Origin: CAADGU01 sp964467705
GTDB taxonomy: Bacteria > Chloroflexota > Anaerolineae > Promineifilales > Promineifilaceae
Length of the DNA stretch: 64,000 nucleotides
Assembly: GCA_964467705.1 (NCBI GenBank)
Contig: CAYXUZ010000002.1
Coordinates: forward strand, 47,330 to 111,329
Direction of reading: 5' to 3'
The notes beneath the pieces were generated by a model. That model was not told the origin of the DNA and did not search any database. It was given only the letters and a program-made list of their open reading frames with translations. A program made the translations under genes and the position numbers. Below, piece after piece: positions 1 to 7,176 of this stretch (positions are counted from its first letter, which is position 1; the number at the start of each line of letters is the position of its first letter).

Positions 1-735
1 GGCGATGATGTGCTTTTGCGCCGGGGCGCCGGGGGCGGCGCGGGTGAATTTCCACTTGTTGCCCACCGGGAACATGGCTCCGCCGCGCCCCAAAATGTTG
101 CTGGCGTCCATCCACTGGATGATCTCTTCCGGTGGGTGCTGCATGGCGTTTTGCAGCCCCACATACCCTTCGTGCGCCCGGTAATCGTCCAGGCTCAGGG
201 GGTCAATTTGCCCCACGCGGAACAGCTTGAGTTTGGGTTCGCCGTAGATTTTGGCGGCGGGTTCGGGGTAAGTTCCGGCCAGAAAGTCGTCTACGGCCGT
301 GACCGTCAAATCTCCCGCCGGTTTCTCGCCATAGAGGGCATTGGGCGCGTGTTCACACATACCCAGGCAGGGCACACGCTCGTAGGCGATAGCTCCATCG
401 GCGCTCATTTCGCCGTGTTGTAAGCCCAATTTTTGGGAAACGGCCGTGTGAATGGCTTCACACCCGGCCAACTGGCAGGCCACATCTTCACACACGCGCA
501 CGACGGTACGGGCCATCGGCCGGTTGTAAAACATGGTATAAAACTCAATCACGCCGTGAATGTCGGCCAGGGGAACACGCAATGTTTTGCTGACCGCCTC
601 CTGTACTTCGCCGGGCAGCCAGCCATAAACCGCCTGAGCTTCATGCAGCAAGGTGAGAAGGGCATCACGGCGACGGCCGTGATACTTCTGCAATAGCGGA
701 GCCAACAATGTTAAATCAATGGGTTCAGTGGTCAT
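1..735 (-). CDS. NuoE-NuoF fusion, NADH-binding dehydrogenase subunit (5' part only)
   Basis: The reverse strand is open from ATG at 735 to the window edge (245 codons), with an AGGAG about 6 bases upstream of the start. Residues 1-150 resemble the 24-kDa NuoE thioredoxin-like [2Fe-2S] subunit: the cysteine pairs CEDVAC and CLGMC have the expected C-x4-C and C-x3-C spacing. Without a stop, the frame runs on into a NuoF/51-kDa start containing GRGGAMFPVGNKWKF, the beginning of the FMN/NADH-binding domain. Such E-F fusions occur in HoxF-like, hydrogenase-linked and formate-dehydrogenase-linked diaphorases as well as in some complex I operons. The rest lies outside the window, so the partner complex is unknown. 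Transcription is divergent from the permease at 919. Confidence 0.85.
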   Translation of the reverse strand, partial: MTTEPIDLTLLAPLLQKYHGRRRDALLTLLHEAQAVYGWLPGEVQEAVSKTLRVPLADIHGVIEFYTMFYNRPMARTVVRVCEDVACQLAGCEAIHTAVSQKLGLQHGEMSADGAIAYERVPCLGMCEHAPNALYGEKPAGDLTVTAVDDFLAGTYPEPAAKIYGEPKLKLFRVGQIDPLSLDDYRAHEGYVGLQNAMQHPPEEIIQWMDASNILGRGGAMFPVGNKWKFTRAAPGAPAQKHIIA

Positions 736-861
736 GTCTCTCCTGTTATTGTGCATCGCGGTACAGGCAATACACCCATCGGTAAGACACGCCGATTGTA
801 CCGGAGAGTGGGGTAACTTCCAATGTGACGTTTGTGAGGAAGCAGAGGTATAAATGTCACC

Positions 862-895
862 AGACCCTAAGGGTTTTCTTAAACCCTTAGGGTCT
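862..895. repeat. Perfect hairpin repeat, family CCTAAGGG, copy 1
   Basis: A 15-bp perfect inverted repeat (862-876 and 881-895) encloses the loop TCTT. An almost identical hairpin, with loop TCTG, is at 36078-36111. Both copies lie just upstream of a + strand gene start, so this is a dispersed element rather than a terminator of one gene. Confidence 0.85.
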
Positions 896-918
896 TAAAA
901 CGACTATAAGGATTTGAA

Positions 919-2148
919 ATGTATCCACAAACCTGGCTTACCCTCTTTCTCGTCCTGCTCATTCTCGTAGGTATTGCCCTGGGGCGTTACCCCTGGCTGC
1001 GTATGAACCGGGCCACCATCGCCCTGGTGGGGGCCACGCTGCTCGTCCTCATCGGCGCTATCGGCCTGGAAGAAGCGTATGCGGCCATTGACATGAACAC
1101 CATCGTGCTGCTCTTTGCCATGATGATCATCAATGTCAATTTGAGTCTAGCCGGCTTTTTCCGGTTGGTGAACCGGCGCGTGGCGCAGTGGGCGCAGTCG
1201 CCGCGCGGATTGCTGGCGCTGATCGTGGCGGCGGCGGGTATCCTCTCGGCGCTCTTCCTGAATGACACCATCGTGCTCATGTTTACACCGCTGGTGCTGG
1301 AGATGACGGCCGCCCGGCAGCGCAACCCCATCCCGTACCTGATTGGCCTGGCTACGGCGGCCAATATCGGCTCGGTGGCGACCATTACCGGGAATCCACA
1401 AAACATGCTCATTGGCATGTCGTCCGGCATTCCCTATGTGACGTTTACAGCTTATCTGGCCCCGGTGGCGGTGGTGGGGCTGGTGCTGGCCTGGGGTGTG
1501 GTGGTGCTGGTGTATCGCGGTGAGTTCAAGGCCGTGCCCCTGCCGCCACCCCATCTACCCCCCGACCGCCCTTACCGCCCGCTATTGCGCAAAAGTTTGA
1601 TCGCCACGGGGTTGATGCTGGTGGCGTTTGTGGCCGGGGTGCCTGTGCCCCTGGCCGCACTGACGGCGGCCTCATTGTTGCTCATCACCCGACGGCTAAA
1701 GCCTCAGCGTGTTTTCCGGGAAATTGATTGGACGCTGCTGGTCTTTTTTGCGGCGCTGTTTGTGGTCACGGGGGCCATTGTGACCAGCGGGCTGAGTGAT
1801 CGGCTCTTTGCCGTGTTGCAGCCGGTGGCAGAGCGGGGGATTGTGCCGCTTACGGCCGTGTCCGTCATCCTCAGCAACACCATCTCCAATGTACCCGCCG
1901 TCATGCTCTTTCGGCCGTTTGTGGCCGAATTTAGCGACCCACAAACCACCTGGCTGGTGCTGGCTATGGCCACCACATTGGCCGGAAATCTGACCCTGCT
2001 TGGCTCCGTCGCCAACCTGATTGTGGCTGAAACGGCCGCCTTGCGGGGAGTGCGGCTGACCTTTGGTGAATATCTGAAGGCTGGTGTGCCTATTACGGTG
2101 TTAAGTCTGGCGTGGGGCGTAATGTGGCTGACGCTGGTGACTCGCTAA
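919..2148 (+). CDS. SLC13/ArsB-type anion permease
   Basis: 409 residues with about eleven hydrophobic segments, typical of the ion-transporter superfamily that includes ArsB, NhaD and the CitMHS/SLC13 (DASS) carriers. The family's NxxxN-type repeat motifs are visible as FLNDTIVLMFTPL (about residue 115) and as ILSNTISNVPAVMLF (about 325). GNPQNMLIG matches the conserved GNxxN loop. It probably moves an oxyanion or dicarboxylate with Na+ or H+; the substrate cannot be read from sequence. There is no arsR or arsC beside it, so an arsenite role is not supported. ATG at 919 follows AAGGATTTGAA. A CCTGA-type hairpin begins directly after the stop. Confidence 0.85.
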   Translation: MYPQTWLTLFLVLLILVGIALGRYPWLRMNRATIALVGATLLVLIGAIGLEEAYAAIDMNTIVLLFAMMIINVNLSLAGFFRLVNRRVAQWAQSPRGLLALIVAAAGILSALFLNDTIVLMFTPLVLEMTAARQRNPIPYLIGLATAANIGSVATITGNPQNMLIGMSSGIPYVTFTAYLAPVAVVGLVLAWGVVVLVYRGEFKAVPLPPPHLPPDRPYRPLLRKSLIATGLMLVAFVAGVPVPLAALTAASLLLITRRLKPQRVFREIDWTLLVFFAALFVVTGAIVTSGLSDRLFAVLQPVAERGIVPLTAVSVILSNTISNVPAVMLFRPFVAEFSDPQTTWLVLAMATTLAGNLTLLGSVANLIVAETAALRGVRLTFGEYLKAGVPITVLSLAWGVMWLTLVTR

Positions 2149-2181
2149 AGACCTGATAGGTTCTAAAAATCGGTCAGGTCT
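2149..2181. repeat. Imperfect hairpin, CCTGACAGGT family
   Basis: AGACCTGA (2149-2156) pairs with TCAGGTCT (2174-2181), with partial pairing inside. It starts one base after the permease stop. The same words recur in the hairpins at 20521 and 53719. It may act as a transcription terminator. Confidence 0.6.
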
Positions 2182-2255
2182 GAATAGCTGATCATTTTAC
2201 ATTCCCGTTACAATTTCCTTCTTCGCGGTTCAGGAAATTCGGCTACACTCTGGCC

Positions 2256-3701
2256 ATGCTGAAGACATTGCGCAGCCGATTGTTGGTGTCGTATGTGGTT
2301 GTCATTCTGATTGCTCTCATGGTGGTGGGGGCGGCTATGCTCGCTTTTGTGGCCCGGCCCAATGTGCGCTATTTTTTTACCCTGCAACGACTGGATGACT
2401 TGAGCCGGGTCAGCCGGAATGAATTGGTGCGGTTGCTAGGCGCCGGGGCCGACAATGAGACGATCATTGACGTGCTGGATGAAACGGCCGTGCAAAACAA
2501 TGTACGGATTCTGGTGCTGGATGCGGCCACGCTGGTCGTCATTTATGACAGTGATGTCAATGATGCCTGGCTGGGTGATACGATACGCGCAGATGAGATT
2601 GACCGGCGCTTTTTACCTTCCACCGATGCCAATACCGTGGCCGCCCGATTTCAACATGAAAACGGCTCTACGTGGGTGTTGTATTCGCGGGCGCTGCTTG
2701 CCAGCGCCGGTGTAGACCGGCAGATGGTGGTTTATGCTGTGCCAGAGCCGACGCCACGCGCCTTTTTTGACGAACTTGGTTTTGGGCGGGCATTAGGCTG
2801 GGCTGGGCTGTTGGCAACGGTGGTGGCGGCCTTGTTGGGCGTATGGATTGCGCGCTCGGTGGCCCGGCCATTACAAAAGTTGGCAGGCGCGGCTGAAGCT
2901 ATCGCCGCCGGAGATTATGAACAGCAGCTATCCCTACAAGGGCCGGAAGAAGTGCAAAGGGTGGCTGCCAGTTTCAACATCATGTCTGCGGAAGTGACCA
3001 AAACACGCAATGCCCAGCGCGATTTTGTGGCCAATGTTTCCCACGATCTGAAAACCCCCATTACCTCGATTCGCGGTTGGAGCCAGGCGTTGCTGGACGG
3101 TACGGCCGTGACTGCCGCCGACCAACAGCAGGCCGCGGGCATCATCTACACGGAATCAGAACGAATGGAGCGTATGGTCAATGATCTACTCGACCTGGCG
3201 CGCATCGAATCCGGGCAGATAATACTCAAGCATGAATGGGTGGATTTGCAGGCGCTTTTGCAGCATGTATACCAGAGCTTTTTGCCCCGCGCTCAAGAGC
3301 ATCAGATTGCATTAACGCTCAACGCGCCGACGGCATTGGCCGTTTGGGGAGATCATGACCGGCTGGTACAGGTGATGAGCAATCTCATAGACAATGCGCT
3401 GGCGCACACACCGCCGGGTGGGAATGTCTGGTTAGGTCTGTCTCGACACGGGGAAAATGAGGTGGATTGTTCCGTACAAGATACGGGCAAAGGCATTCCC
3501 ACGCCGGAGTTGTCTCGCATTTTTGAGCGGTTTTATCAGGTGGAGAAATCACGCATGCGCAGCGACGGCCGTTACGGTTCCGGGTTGGGGCTGGCCATTG
3601 TGCAAGAACTGGTACATATGCATCACGGCCGTGTTCTGGCTCAAAGTGAAGTAGGGCAGGGCAGCCTATTCATCGTGCGGCTGCCATTGCACAACAACTA
3701 G
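2256..3701 (+). CDS. Orphan sensor histidine kinase (HAMP, HisKA, HATPase)
   Basis: 481 residues. TM1 is at about 9-31, followed by an extracytoplasmic sensor region, TM2 at about 178-198 and a HAMP linker. A dimerisation/phosphoacceptor domain has the H-box FVANVSHDLKTPITSI (His about 262). The ATPase domain has an N-box (NLIDNALAHT), G1 (DTGKGIP), F-box (IFERFYQV) and G2 (GSGLGLAIV). All catalytic elements are intact, so it should be an active kinase. No response regulator lies on either side: upstream is a permease, downstream a convergent arfB. The partner must be elsewhere. The ligand-binding region does not resemble a named sensor domain I recognise. Confidence 0.93.
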   Translation: MLKTLRSRLLVSYVVVILIALMVVGAAMLAFVARPNVRYFFTLQRLDDLSRVSRNELVRLLGAGADNETIIDVLDETAVQNNVRILVLDAATLVVIYDSDVNDAWLGDTIRADEIDRRFLPSTDANTVAARFQHENGSTWVLYSRALLASAGVDRQMVVYAVPEPTPRAFFDELGFGRALGWAGLLATVVAALLGVWIARSVARPLQKLAGAAEAIAAGDYEQQLSLQGPEEVQRVAASFNIMSAEVTKTRNAQRDFVANVSHDLKTPITSIRGWSQALLDGTAVTAADQQQAAGIIYTESERMERMVNDLLDLARIESGQIILKHEWVDLQALLQHVYQSFLPRAQEHQIALTLNAPTALAVWGDHDRLVQVMSNLIDNALAHTPPGGNVWLGLSRHGENEVDCSVQDTGKGIPTPELSRIFERFYQVEKSRMRSDGRYGSGLGLAIVQELVHMHHGRVLAQSEVGQGSLFIVRLPLHNN

Positions 3702-3723
3702 CAGCCAATTTTCCCCGACTACA

Positions 3724-4185
3724 TCATTCATTGAGAGCTGGTTTCCGGCGTTCCTGCTTTTTTTGACTGAGTTTGTGTTTGCTGTTGAGGCGTTTTTCAA
3801 CGGCCGTGCGGCTCGGCCGTGTTTTCTTGCGTGGTTTGGTGGGGCGCAGTGCCTCCGCCAGCAGCGTCTGGAAGCGGGCCAACGCCAGTTCCCGGTTTTG
3901 CCACTGGCTGCGGGCAGTTTGGGACTGAATTTGCAGCACCCCCTCATTGTCAATCCGATTCGCCAGTTTCTCTAAAATGGTGGCCCGCTGCTCTTCGGTC
4001 AGGCTGGGGGAGTGGGCCACATCAAACAGCAACGTGGCTTTGGTAGCCGTCTTGTTCACATGCTGCCCACCCGGCCCGCTGCTGGCCGAAAAGCGAAACT
4101 CAATCTCCGCCAGCGGGATTTGCAATTGGGCGTTAATGATGATAGTTGTAGCCTCATCCATGCCCTCAACGCTAAACGAATTCAT
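3724..4185 (-). CDS. arfB: ArfB/ICT1-like peptidyl-tRNA hydrolase (ribosome rescue)
   Basis: About 153 residues from ATG at 4185; a TTG four codons upstream is an alternative start. It carries the release-factor catalytic motif in GPGGQHVNK, inside the single domain-3 fold. A basic C-terminal tail (KKTRPSRTAVEKRL, then KHKLSQKKQERRK) is the part that in ArfB enters the empty mRNA channel of stalled ribosomes. There is no codon-recognition domain, as expected for ArfB rather than RF1/RF2. It is convergent with the histidine kinase, 22 bases apart. The family hydrolyses peptidyl-tRNA on non-stop ribosomes. Confidence 0.9.
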   Translation of the reverse strand: MNSFSVEGMDEATTIIINAQLQIPLAEIEFRFSASSGPGGQHVNKTATKATLLFDVAHSPSLTEEQRATILEKLANRIDNEGVLQIQSQTARSQWQNRELALARFQTLLAEALRPTKPRKKTRPSRTAVEKRLNSKHKLSQKKQERRKPALNE

Positions 4186-4265
4186 GCCGGTCGGCAACCT
4201 TTTCTTACATTTGGTTGAATCCGGGTGGCTACAGGCTAAAATCAGTTGAGGAGTAAAGGCTTTTG

Positions 4266-4748
4266 ATGTTTTTTAATCAGTTTTCTGGTGTTTTCATCTA
4301 TTTGCTACTGGGCAGCGGGTTGCTGGCGGTTGTTTTGTGGTGGCTCAGTCCAGACAGGCGGCGCGTGGGGCTGTTGGTAGGCACGGCCGTCCTCCTCTTT
4401 GGCGGTTTGCTCATCTTCCGGCCCGAAACGGGTGGCGTCACGGCCGTGACGGCCCAACAAACATTGGCGGCGGCCGACGGCCGTCCCGTCCTCCTGGAAC
4501 TGTACTCCGACTACTGACTGGCCTGCCGCCGGGCAAAGCCCATCGTGGATGGGTTGGCTGCTGAATGGGGTGACGATGTAGTGGTATTGCGTGTGAATGT
4601 GCAGGACCCCGCCGCCCAACCGCTGCTGGCGGAACTCAACTTTCGTTTTACGCCCACGTTTATCCTGTTTAACGGCGACGGCCGTGAAATCTGGCGCACG
4701 AATGGCGTGATCAACCCGGAAGAAGTGAATGAGCAACTCAACCAATGA
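4266..4748 (+). CDS. Membrane-anchored thioredoxin-fold protein with in-frame TGA (probable selenoprotein, UxxC)
   Basis: Reading through one TGA at 4515-4517 gives 160 residues in one frame. Residues 1-55 form two N-terminal hydrophobic segments. A thioredoxin fold follows, whose active site reads ELYSDY-(TGA)-LACRRAKP; homologues would have CxxC here. Past the TGA the fold continues with no other defect: VVLRVNVQD strand, FRFTPTFILF cis-proline loop, and NGDGREIWR. The TGA replaces exactly the N-terminal, nucleophilic cysteine, as in known Sec-containing thioredoxin-like proteins. A bacterial SECIS-like hairpin lies 27 bases downstream. The protein would be a membrane-tethered thiol/selenol oxidoreductase. 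The alternative is a single-base nonsense change from TGC or TGT, or a sequencing error. ATG at 4266 is preferred over TTG at 4263. Confidence 0.7.
4537..4555 (+). promoter_or_regulatory. Candidate bacterial SECIS hairpin
   Basis: Bases 4537-4544 pair with 4548-4555 (seven Watson-Crick pairs and one G-U), closing the loop GTG. The loop starts with G-U, and 27 nt separate it from the TGA at 4515-4517. Bacterial SECIS elements are known to sit about 16-37 nt past the UGA with a G in the first loop positions, so position and shape fit. Folding was done by eye. Confidence 0.5.
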
Positions 4749-5706
4749 TCAAATGGCAATTGACAATTTTCAATTGACAATTGGCCGTTATGTCCACATC
4801 TTATTTATGGACGGTGTGGGTATGGGGGAGGCCGATGCGGCCGTGAATCCATTTGTTACCGCGCAGATGCCGAATTTGGCCGGGCTGTTCGGCGATGGGT
4901 GGTATGTGCCCAACGGCCGTTTGTCTAACGCAACTGCCACTCTCATCCCCACCGACGCCAATCTGGGGTTGCCCGGCAAACCGCAGAGCGCCACCGGCCA
5001 GGCGGCCATCCTCACCGGGCGCAACGTGCCCCAACTCATCGGCGAACATTACGGCCCCAAGCCCAATCAGGCCGTGCGGCAGGTGATTGCCCAGGGGACG
5101 TTGTTTACGGAAGTCACGGCCGTTAACGGCCGTGCCGCTCTCCTTTCCCCGTATCCACAAGGTTATTTCGATGCCATTGAGAGTGGCAAGCGGCTCTACT
5201 CCTCGGTGCCGCTGGCGGCCACAGAGGCGGGATTGACTCTGATGACGGCGGAGGATTTGCGGTACGGCCGTGCCATCAGTCCCGACTTCACCGGCCAGGG
5301 CTGGCGCGATTATCTGGGGTACAGTGACATACCCGTCTATACACCCCAAGAAGCCGGGCAGCAGTTGGCCCGCCTGGCGCGGGAGTATCATTTCAGCTTC
5401 TTTGAGCATTGGCCCAGCGACCACGCCGGGCATCGTGGTTCATTGGCCGAAGCCGCCCACCATCTGGAATTGATTGACGCGGCGCTAGGTGGCCTGATCG
5501 CAACCTGGAACCAGGAGAATGAAACAGGGATGCTTATCATCACCAGCGATCATGGTAACATTGAAGAAAAAGGCCATCGCCAGCACACACGCAACCCTGT
5601 GCCCACTATCCTGGTCGGGCCCGGTCACGCCGAACTGGCGGCCGACATTCATGATCTGACGGATGTGGCAAAGGTTGTGCGTGGGTATTTGAGATTGGCA
5701 GATTGA
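4729..5706 (+). CDS. Metalloenzyme-superfamily protein (phosphoglycerate mutase/alkaline phosphatase fold)
   Basis: Up to 325 residues. Metal-site motifs of the alkaline phosphatase/iPGM/phosphopentomutase superfamily are in order: MDGVGMGEAD near the N-terminus, PQSATGQAAILTGRN with the nucleophile Thr/Ser position, HWPSDHAGHRG in the middle, and TSDHGNIEEKGHRQHT near the end. It is shorter than iPGM and lacks its inserted domain, so the substrate is unknown. The start is uncertain: ATG at 4729 overlaps the thioredoxin gene by 20 bases, and ATGs at 4753 and 4807 also fit. The first 25 codons run through a CAATTGACAATT palindromic repeat, so the real start may be 4807, directly at MDGVGMG. 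The overlap suggests co-transcription with the upstream gene. Confidence 0.8.
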   Translation: MSNSTNDQMAIDNFQLTIGRYVHILFMDGVGMGEADAAVNPFVTAQMPNLAGLFGDGWYVPNGRLSNATATLIPTDANLGLPGKPQSATGQAAILTGRNVPQLIGEHYGPKPNQAVRQVIAQGTLFTEVTAVNGRAALLSPYPQGYFDAIESGKRLYSSVPLAATEAGLTLMTAEDLRYGRAISPDFTGQGWRDYLGYSDIPVYTPQEAGQQLARLAREYHFSFFEHWPSDHAGHRGSLAEAAHHLELIDAALGGLIATWNQENETGMLIITSDHGNIEEKGHRQHTRNPVPTILVGPGHAELAADIHDLTDVAKVVRGYLRLAD

Positions 5707-5714
5707 GTCGTTGC

Positions 5715-5749
5715 CAGACATCCGATTTCTTGGAGAAATCGGATATCTG
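5715..5749. terminator. Strong hairpin after the metalloenzyme gene
   Basis: ATCCGATTTCT (5720-5730) and AGAAATCGGAT (5734-5744) pair perfectly around TGG. Outer pairing is CAGA/TCTG, then CGTTG/CAACG further out. It lies 9 bases after a stop. There is no T-run, so it may be a repeat element as much as a terminator. Confidence 0.5.
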
Positions 5750-5827
5750 ACCCCAACGAGGGATAGAATCAGGTGAGAGATGAAATTCATAATTCATCCT
5801 TCATAATTCACAATTTTAGAGGAACAC

Positions 5828-6325
5828 ATGACAGTTTCATCCGATGATTACCGTGAGGTGTTGCGCCACTTTCCGTCAGGAGTAACCATTGTAACAGTGA
5901 TGGCGCCGGGCCACAGCCAGCCACATGGGCTAACTGTTTCCGCATTTGCCTCCATTTCACCCACGCCGCCTTTGATCATGATCGCCATTGACCATCGGGG
6001 CCTGGGGCATGAGATGTTTGAGGCAGAAGGGGCGGTTTTTGCCGTGAATATACTGGCCCAAGACCAGGCAGAGTTGTCTAATCGCTTTGCCTGGGTGAAA
6101 GATGAAGATCGGTTTTTGGTGGGGGAGTGGCGTACGGCCGTGACCGGCGCACCCATCCTGCAAAATGCAGTGGCGTGGTTAGACTGTACGATACACGGCC
6201 GTATTGTCGCCGGCACCCACACCATCTACATTGGCGAAGTGCAGGCCAGCGGCGTCCCCCGCCCCGATGAACTGCCCCTCATCTACTGGAATCGCGGCTA
6301 CCGCAAACTGGCCCGTCCGGAGTAA
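5828..6325 (+). CDS. Flavin reductase-like FMN-binding split-barrel protein
   Basis: 165 residues, the usual size for the HpaC/flavin-reductase family. The family core is visible: YREVLRHFPSGVTIVT near the N-terminus, then GLTVSAFASISPTPPLIMIA (flavin-contacting strand-loop), FAVNILAQDQAELSNRFA, and HTIYIGEVQA near the C-terminus. Such proteins bind FMN or FAD and reduce it with NAD(P)H, usually for a partner monooxygenase. No monooxygenase is adjacent. AGAGGA sits 6 bases before the ATG. The intron-bearing tRNA gene starts 50 bases after the stop on the same strand. Confidence 0.88.
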   Translation: MTVSSDDYREVLRHFPSGVTIVTVMAPGHSQPHGLTVSAFASISPTPPLIMIAIDHRGLGHEMFEAEGAVFAVNILAQDQAELSNRFAWVKDEDRFLVGEWRTAVTGAPILQNAVAWLDCTIHGRIVAGTHTIYIGEVQASGVPRPDELPLIYWNRGYRKLARPE

Positions 6326-6409
6326 TTGCGGTTGACGCCCCTTCCCGTGCCGTTTAGAATTCAGGCTGAACCCAAGCCCCAGTAGCTCAAAGGACAGAGC
6401 ACCGGACTT

Positions 6410-7032
6410 TAACAAAGGAGCCTCTATAACAGAAACAGAATGTATAGAGTGAACGGCGCCGTATCGGTGAACCCTAAATGTCAAGGATGCGACATATGGC
6501 AACACCGAGGAAACCATAGGTCACCAAAATGAGAAAGCATCATACTAAAACAAAAGGCGATCTAGGTGTATTGAAGGCACAGTGCGCTTTGGCAGAACAG
6601 GGATTTATGGTTCTTGTTCCCCAAACTGAACATTCCGAATTTGATCTGGTTGGTTATAAAAACGGCACATTTGTCAGGATTCAGGTGAAGTATCGAAGTA
6701 TGGATAAACATGGCACGTTGCAGGTTCATTTCCGTTCGACCTGGGCAGACAGCAACGGTCTCCATGCTTCGCCACTTAACAAAAACGAAGTAGATGTATA
6801 TTGCATCTATTGTCCTGATACAGACAAATGCTATTTTTTTGATCACAACATGTTTGGGAAATCAGTAGCACTAAGGGTAGATACGCCAAAAAATAATCAG
6901 AGACAGAATGTTCATTTTGCCGACGATTATTTGCGGGTTCCGTAGAGACTAGACGCGCCGCACCTGTGATGGTGAAGGTATAGTCCAGACCACAAACATT
7001 TCTCAAATGGCAGTGAAAGCTGTAGTGGTACG
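6410..7032 (+). mobile_element. Group I intron with homing endonuclease gene
   Basis: The 623-nt insert follows a U (6409) and ends in G (7032), as group I introns do. P1 can be drawn: exon GGACUU (6404-6409) with internal guide GAGCC (6418-6422), giving the diagnostic U-G pair at the splice site and one bulged A. P7 is seen as GACTA (6947-6951) with TAGTC (6981-6985), the second strand lying in the group I-like GGTATAGTCC. CACC/GGTG (6961-6964, 6971-6974) forms a small hairpin between them. The insert is visibly more AT-rich than its surroundings and contains no ACGGCCGT octamer, which supports a mobile origin. The subgroup was not determined; it resembles bacterial tRNA introns (IC3). Confidence 0.85.
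6529..6945 (+). CDS. PD-(D/E)XK homing endonuclease, I-Ssp6803I-like, intron-encoded
   Basis: 138 residues inside the intron, ending at the first bases of the P7 5' strand. The nuclease core reads HSEFDLVGYKNG, then FVRIQVKYR: an acidic D39 followed 13 residues later by Q52-V-K54. This Gln-x-Lys variant of PD-(D/E)XK is the type known from I-Ssp6803I, a homing endonuclease in a cyanobacterial tRNA-fMet group I intron. A basic N-terminus (MRKHHTKTKGDLG) and an aromatic C-terminal half (YCIYCPD, CYFFDHN) complete the small fold. The predicted role is to cleave intronless tRNA-Arg alleles and drive intron spread. The codons are AT-rich compared with neighbouring genes. The frame is intact. Confidence 0.85.
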   Translation: MRKHHTKTKGDLGVLKAQCALAEQGFMVLVPQTEHSEFDLVGYKNGTFVRIQVKYRSMDKHGTLQVHFRSTWADSNGLHASPLNKNEVDVYCIYCPDTDKCYFFDHNMFGKSVALRVDTPKNNQRQNVHFADDYLRVP

Positions 7033-7079
7033 CTAATCCGATGGTTGGGGGTTCGATTCCCTCCTGGGGTATTCAATAA

Positions 7080-7158
7080 GAGATTGAGAGACTGAGAGAT
7101 TGATTATGGAGATTGGTCAGTCTCTCAATCTCTCAATCTCTCAATCTCTTAATCTCCT
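7080..7158. repeat. Palindromic word repeat (GATTGAGAGA / TCTCTCAATC)
   Basis: Copies of AGATTGAGAG on the left and CTCTCAATCTCT repeated on the right can fold back on each other. It fills the gap between the tRNA and the next gene. It belongs to the class of word-repeating intergenic palindromes seen throughout the window. Confidence 0.7.
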
Positions 7159-7176
7159 CTCCTAAGGCACATATCC

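Larger units (their letters stand above)
6376..7071 (+). tRNA. tRNA-Arg(UCU), interrupted by a group I intron
   Basis: Joining 6376-6409 to 7033-7071 gives a complete 73-nt cloverleaf. The acceptor stem is GCCCCAG/CTGGGGT (first pair G-U) and the D-arm GCTC/GAGC. The anticodon arm CCGGA-CTTCTAA-TCCGA has one C-A mismatch at 27-43. The T-arm GGGGG/CCCTC has loop TTCGATT, and the discriminator is A. The loop CTTCTAA is the standard tRNA-Arg(UCU) anticodon loop. CCA is not encoded. The intron splits the anticodon between U34 and C35, the position used in cyanobacterial tRNA-Leu(UAA). Without splicing the tRNA cannot function, so AGA decoding would depend on the intron unless another copy exists. 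Confidence 0.9.

Noticed and set aside
1..696. Two + strand genes in the first 700 bases
   Set aside because: They are antisense shadows of the NuoE-NuoF frame, which has clear cysteine motifs and a ribosome site.
919..2148. Arsenite efflux pump ArsB
   Set aside because: The superfamily fits, but no arsR, arsA or arsC is nearby and the fold is shared by SLC13-type carriers; called only as an anion permease.
4518..4748. Separate short thioredoxin gene starting at ATG 4545
   Set aside because: It would lack the first strand and active site of the fold. The frame is continuous with 4266-4514, so one gene with a recoded TGA or a nonsense change explains the data better.
7080..7158. tRNA-linked phage attachment site
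   Set aside because: The sequence is a low-complexity palindrome of the same build as repeats elsewhere and shares nothing with the tRNA.
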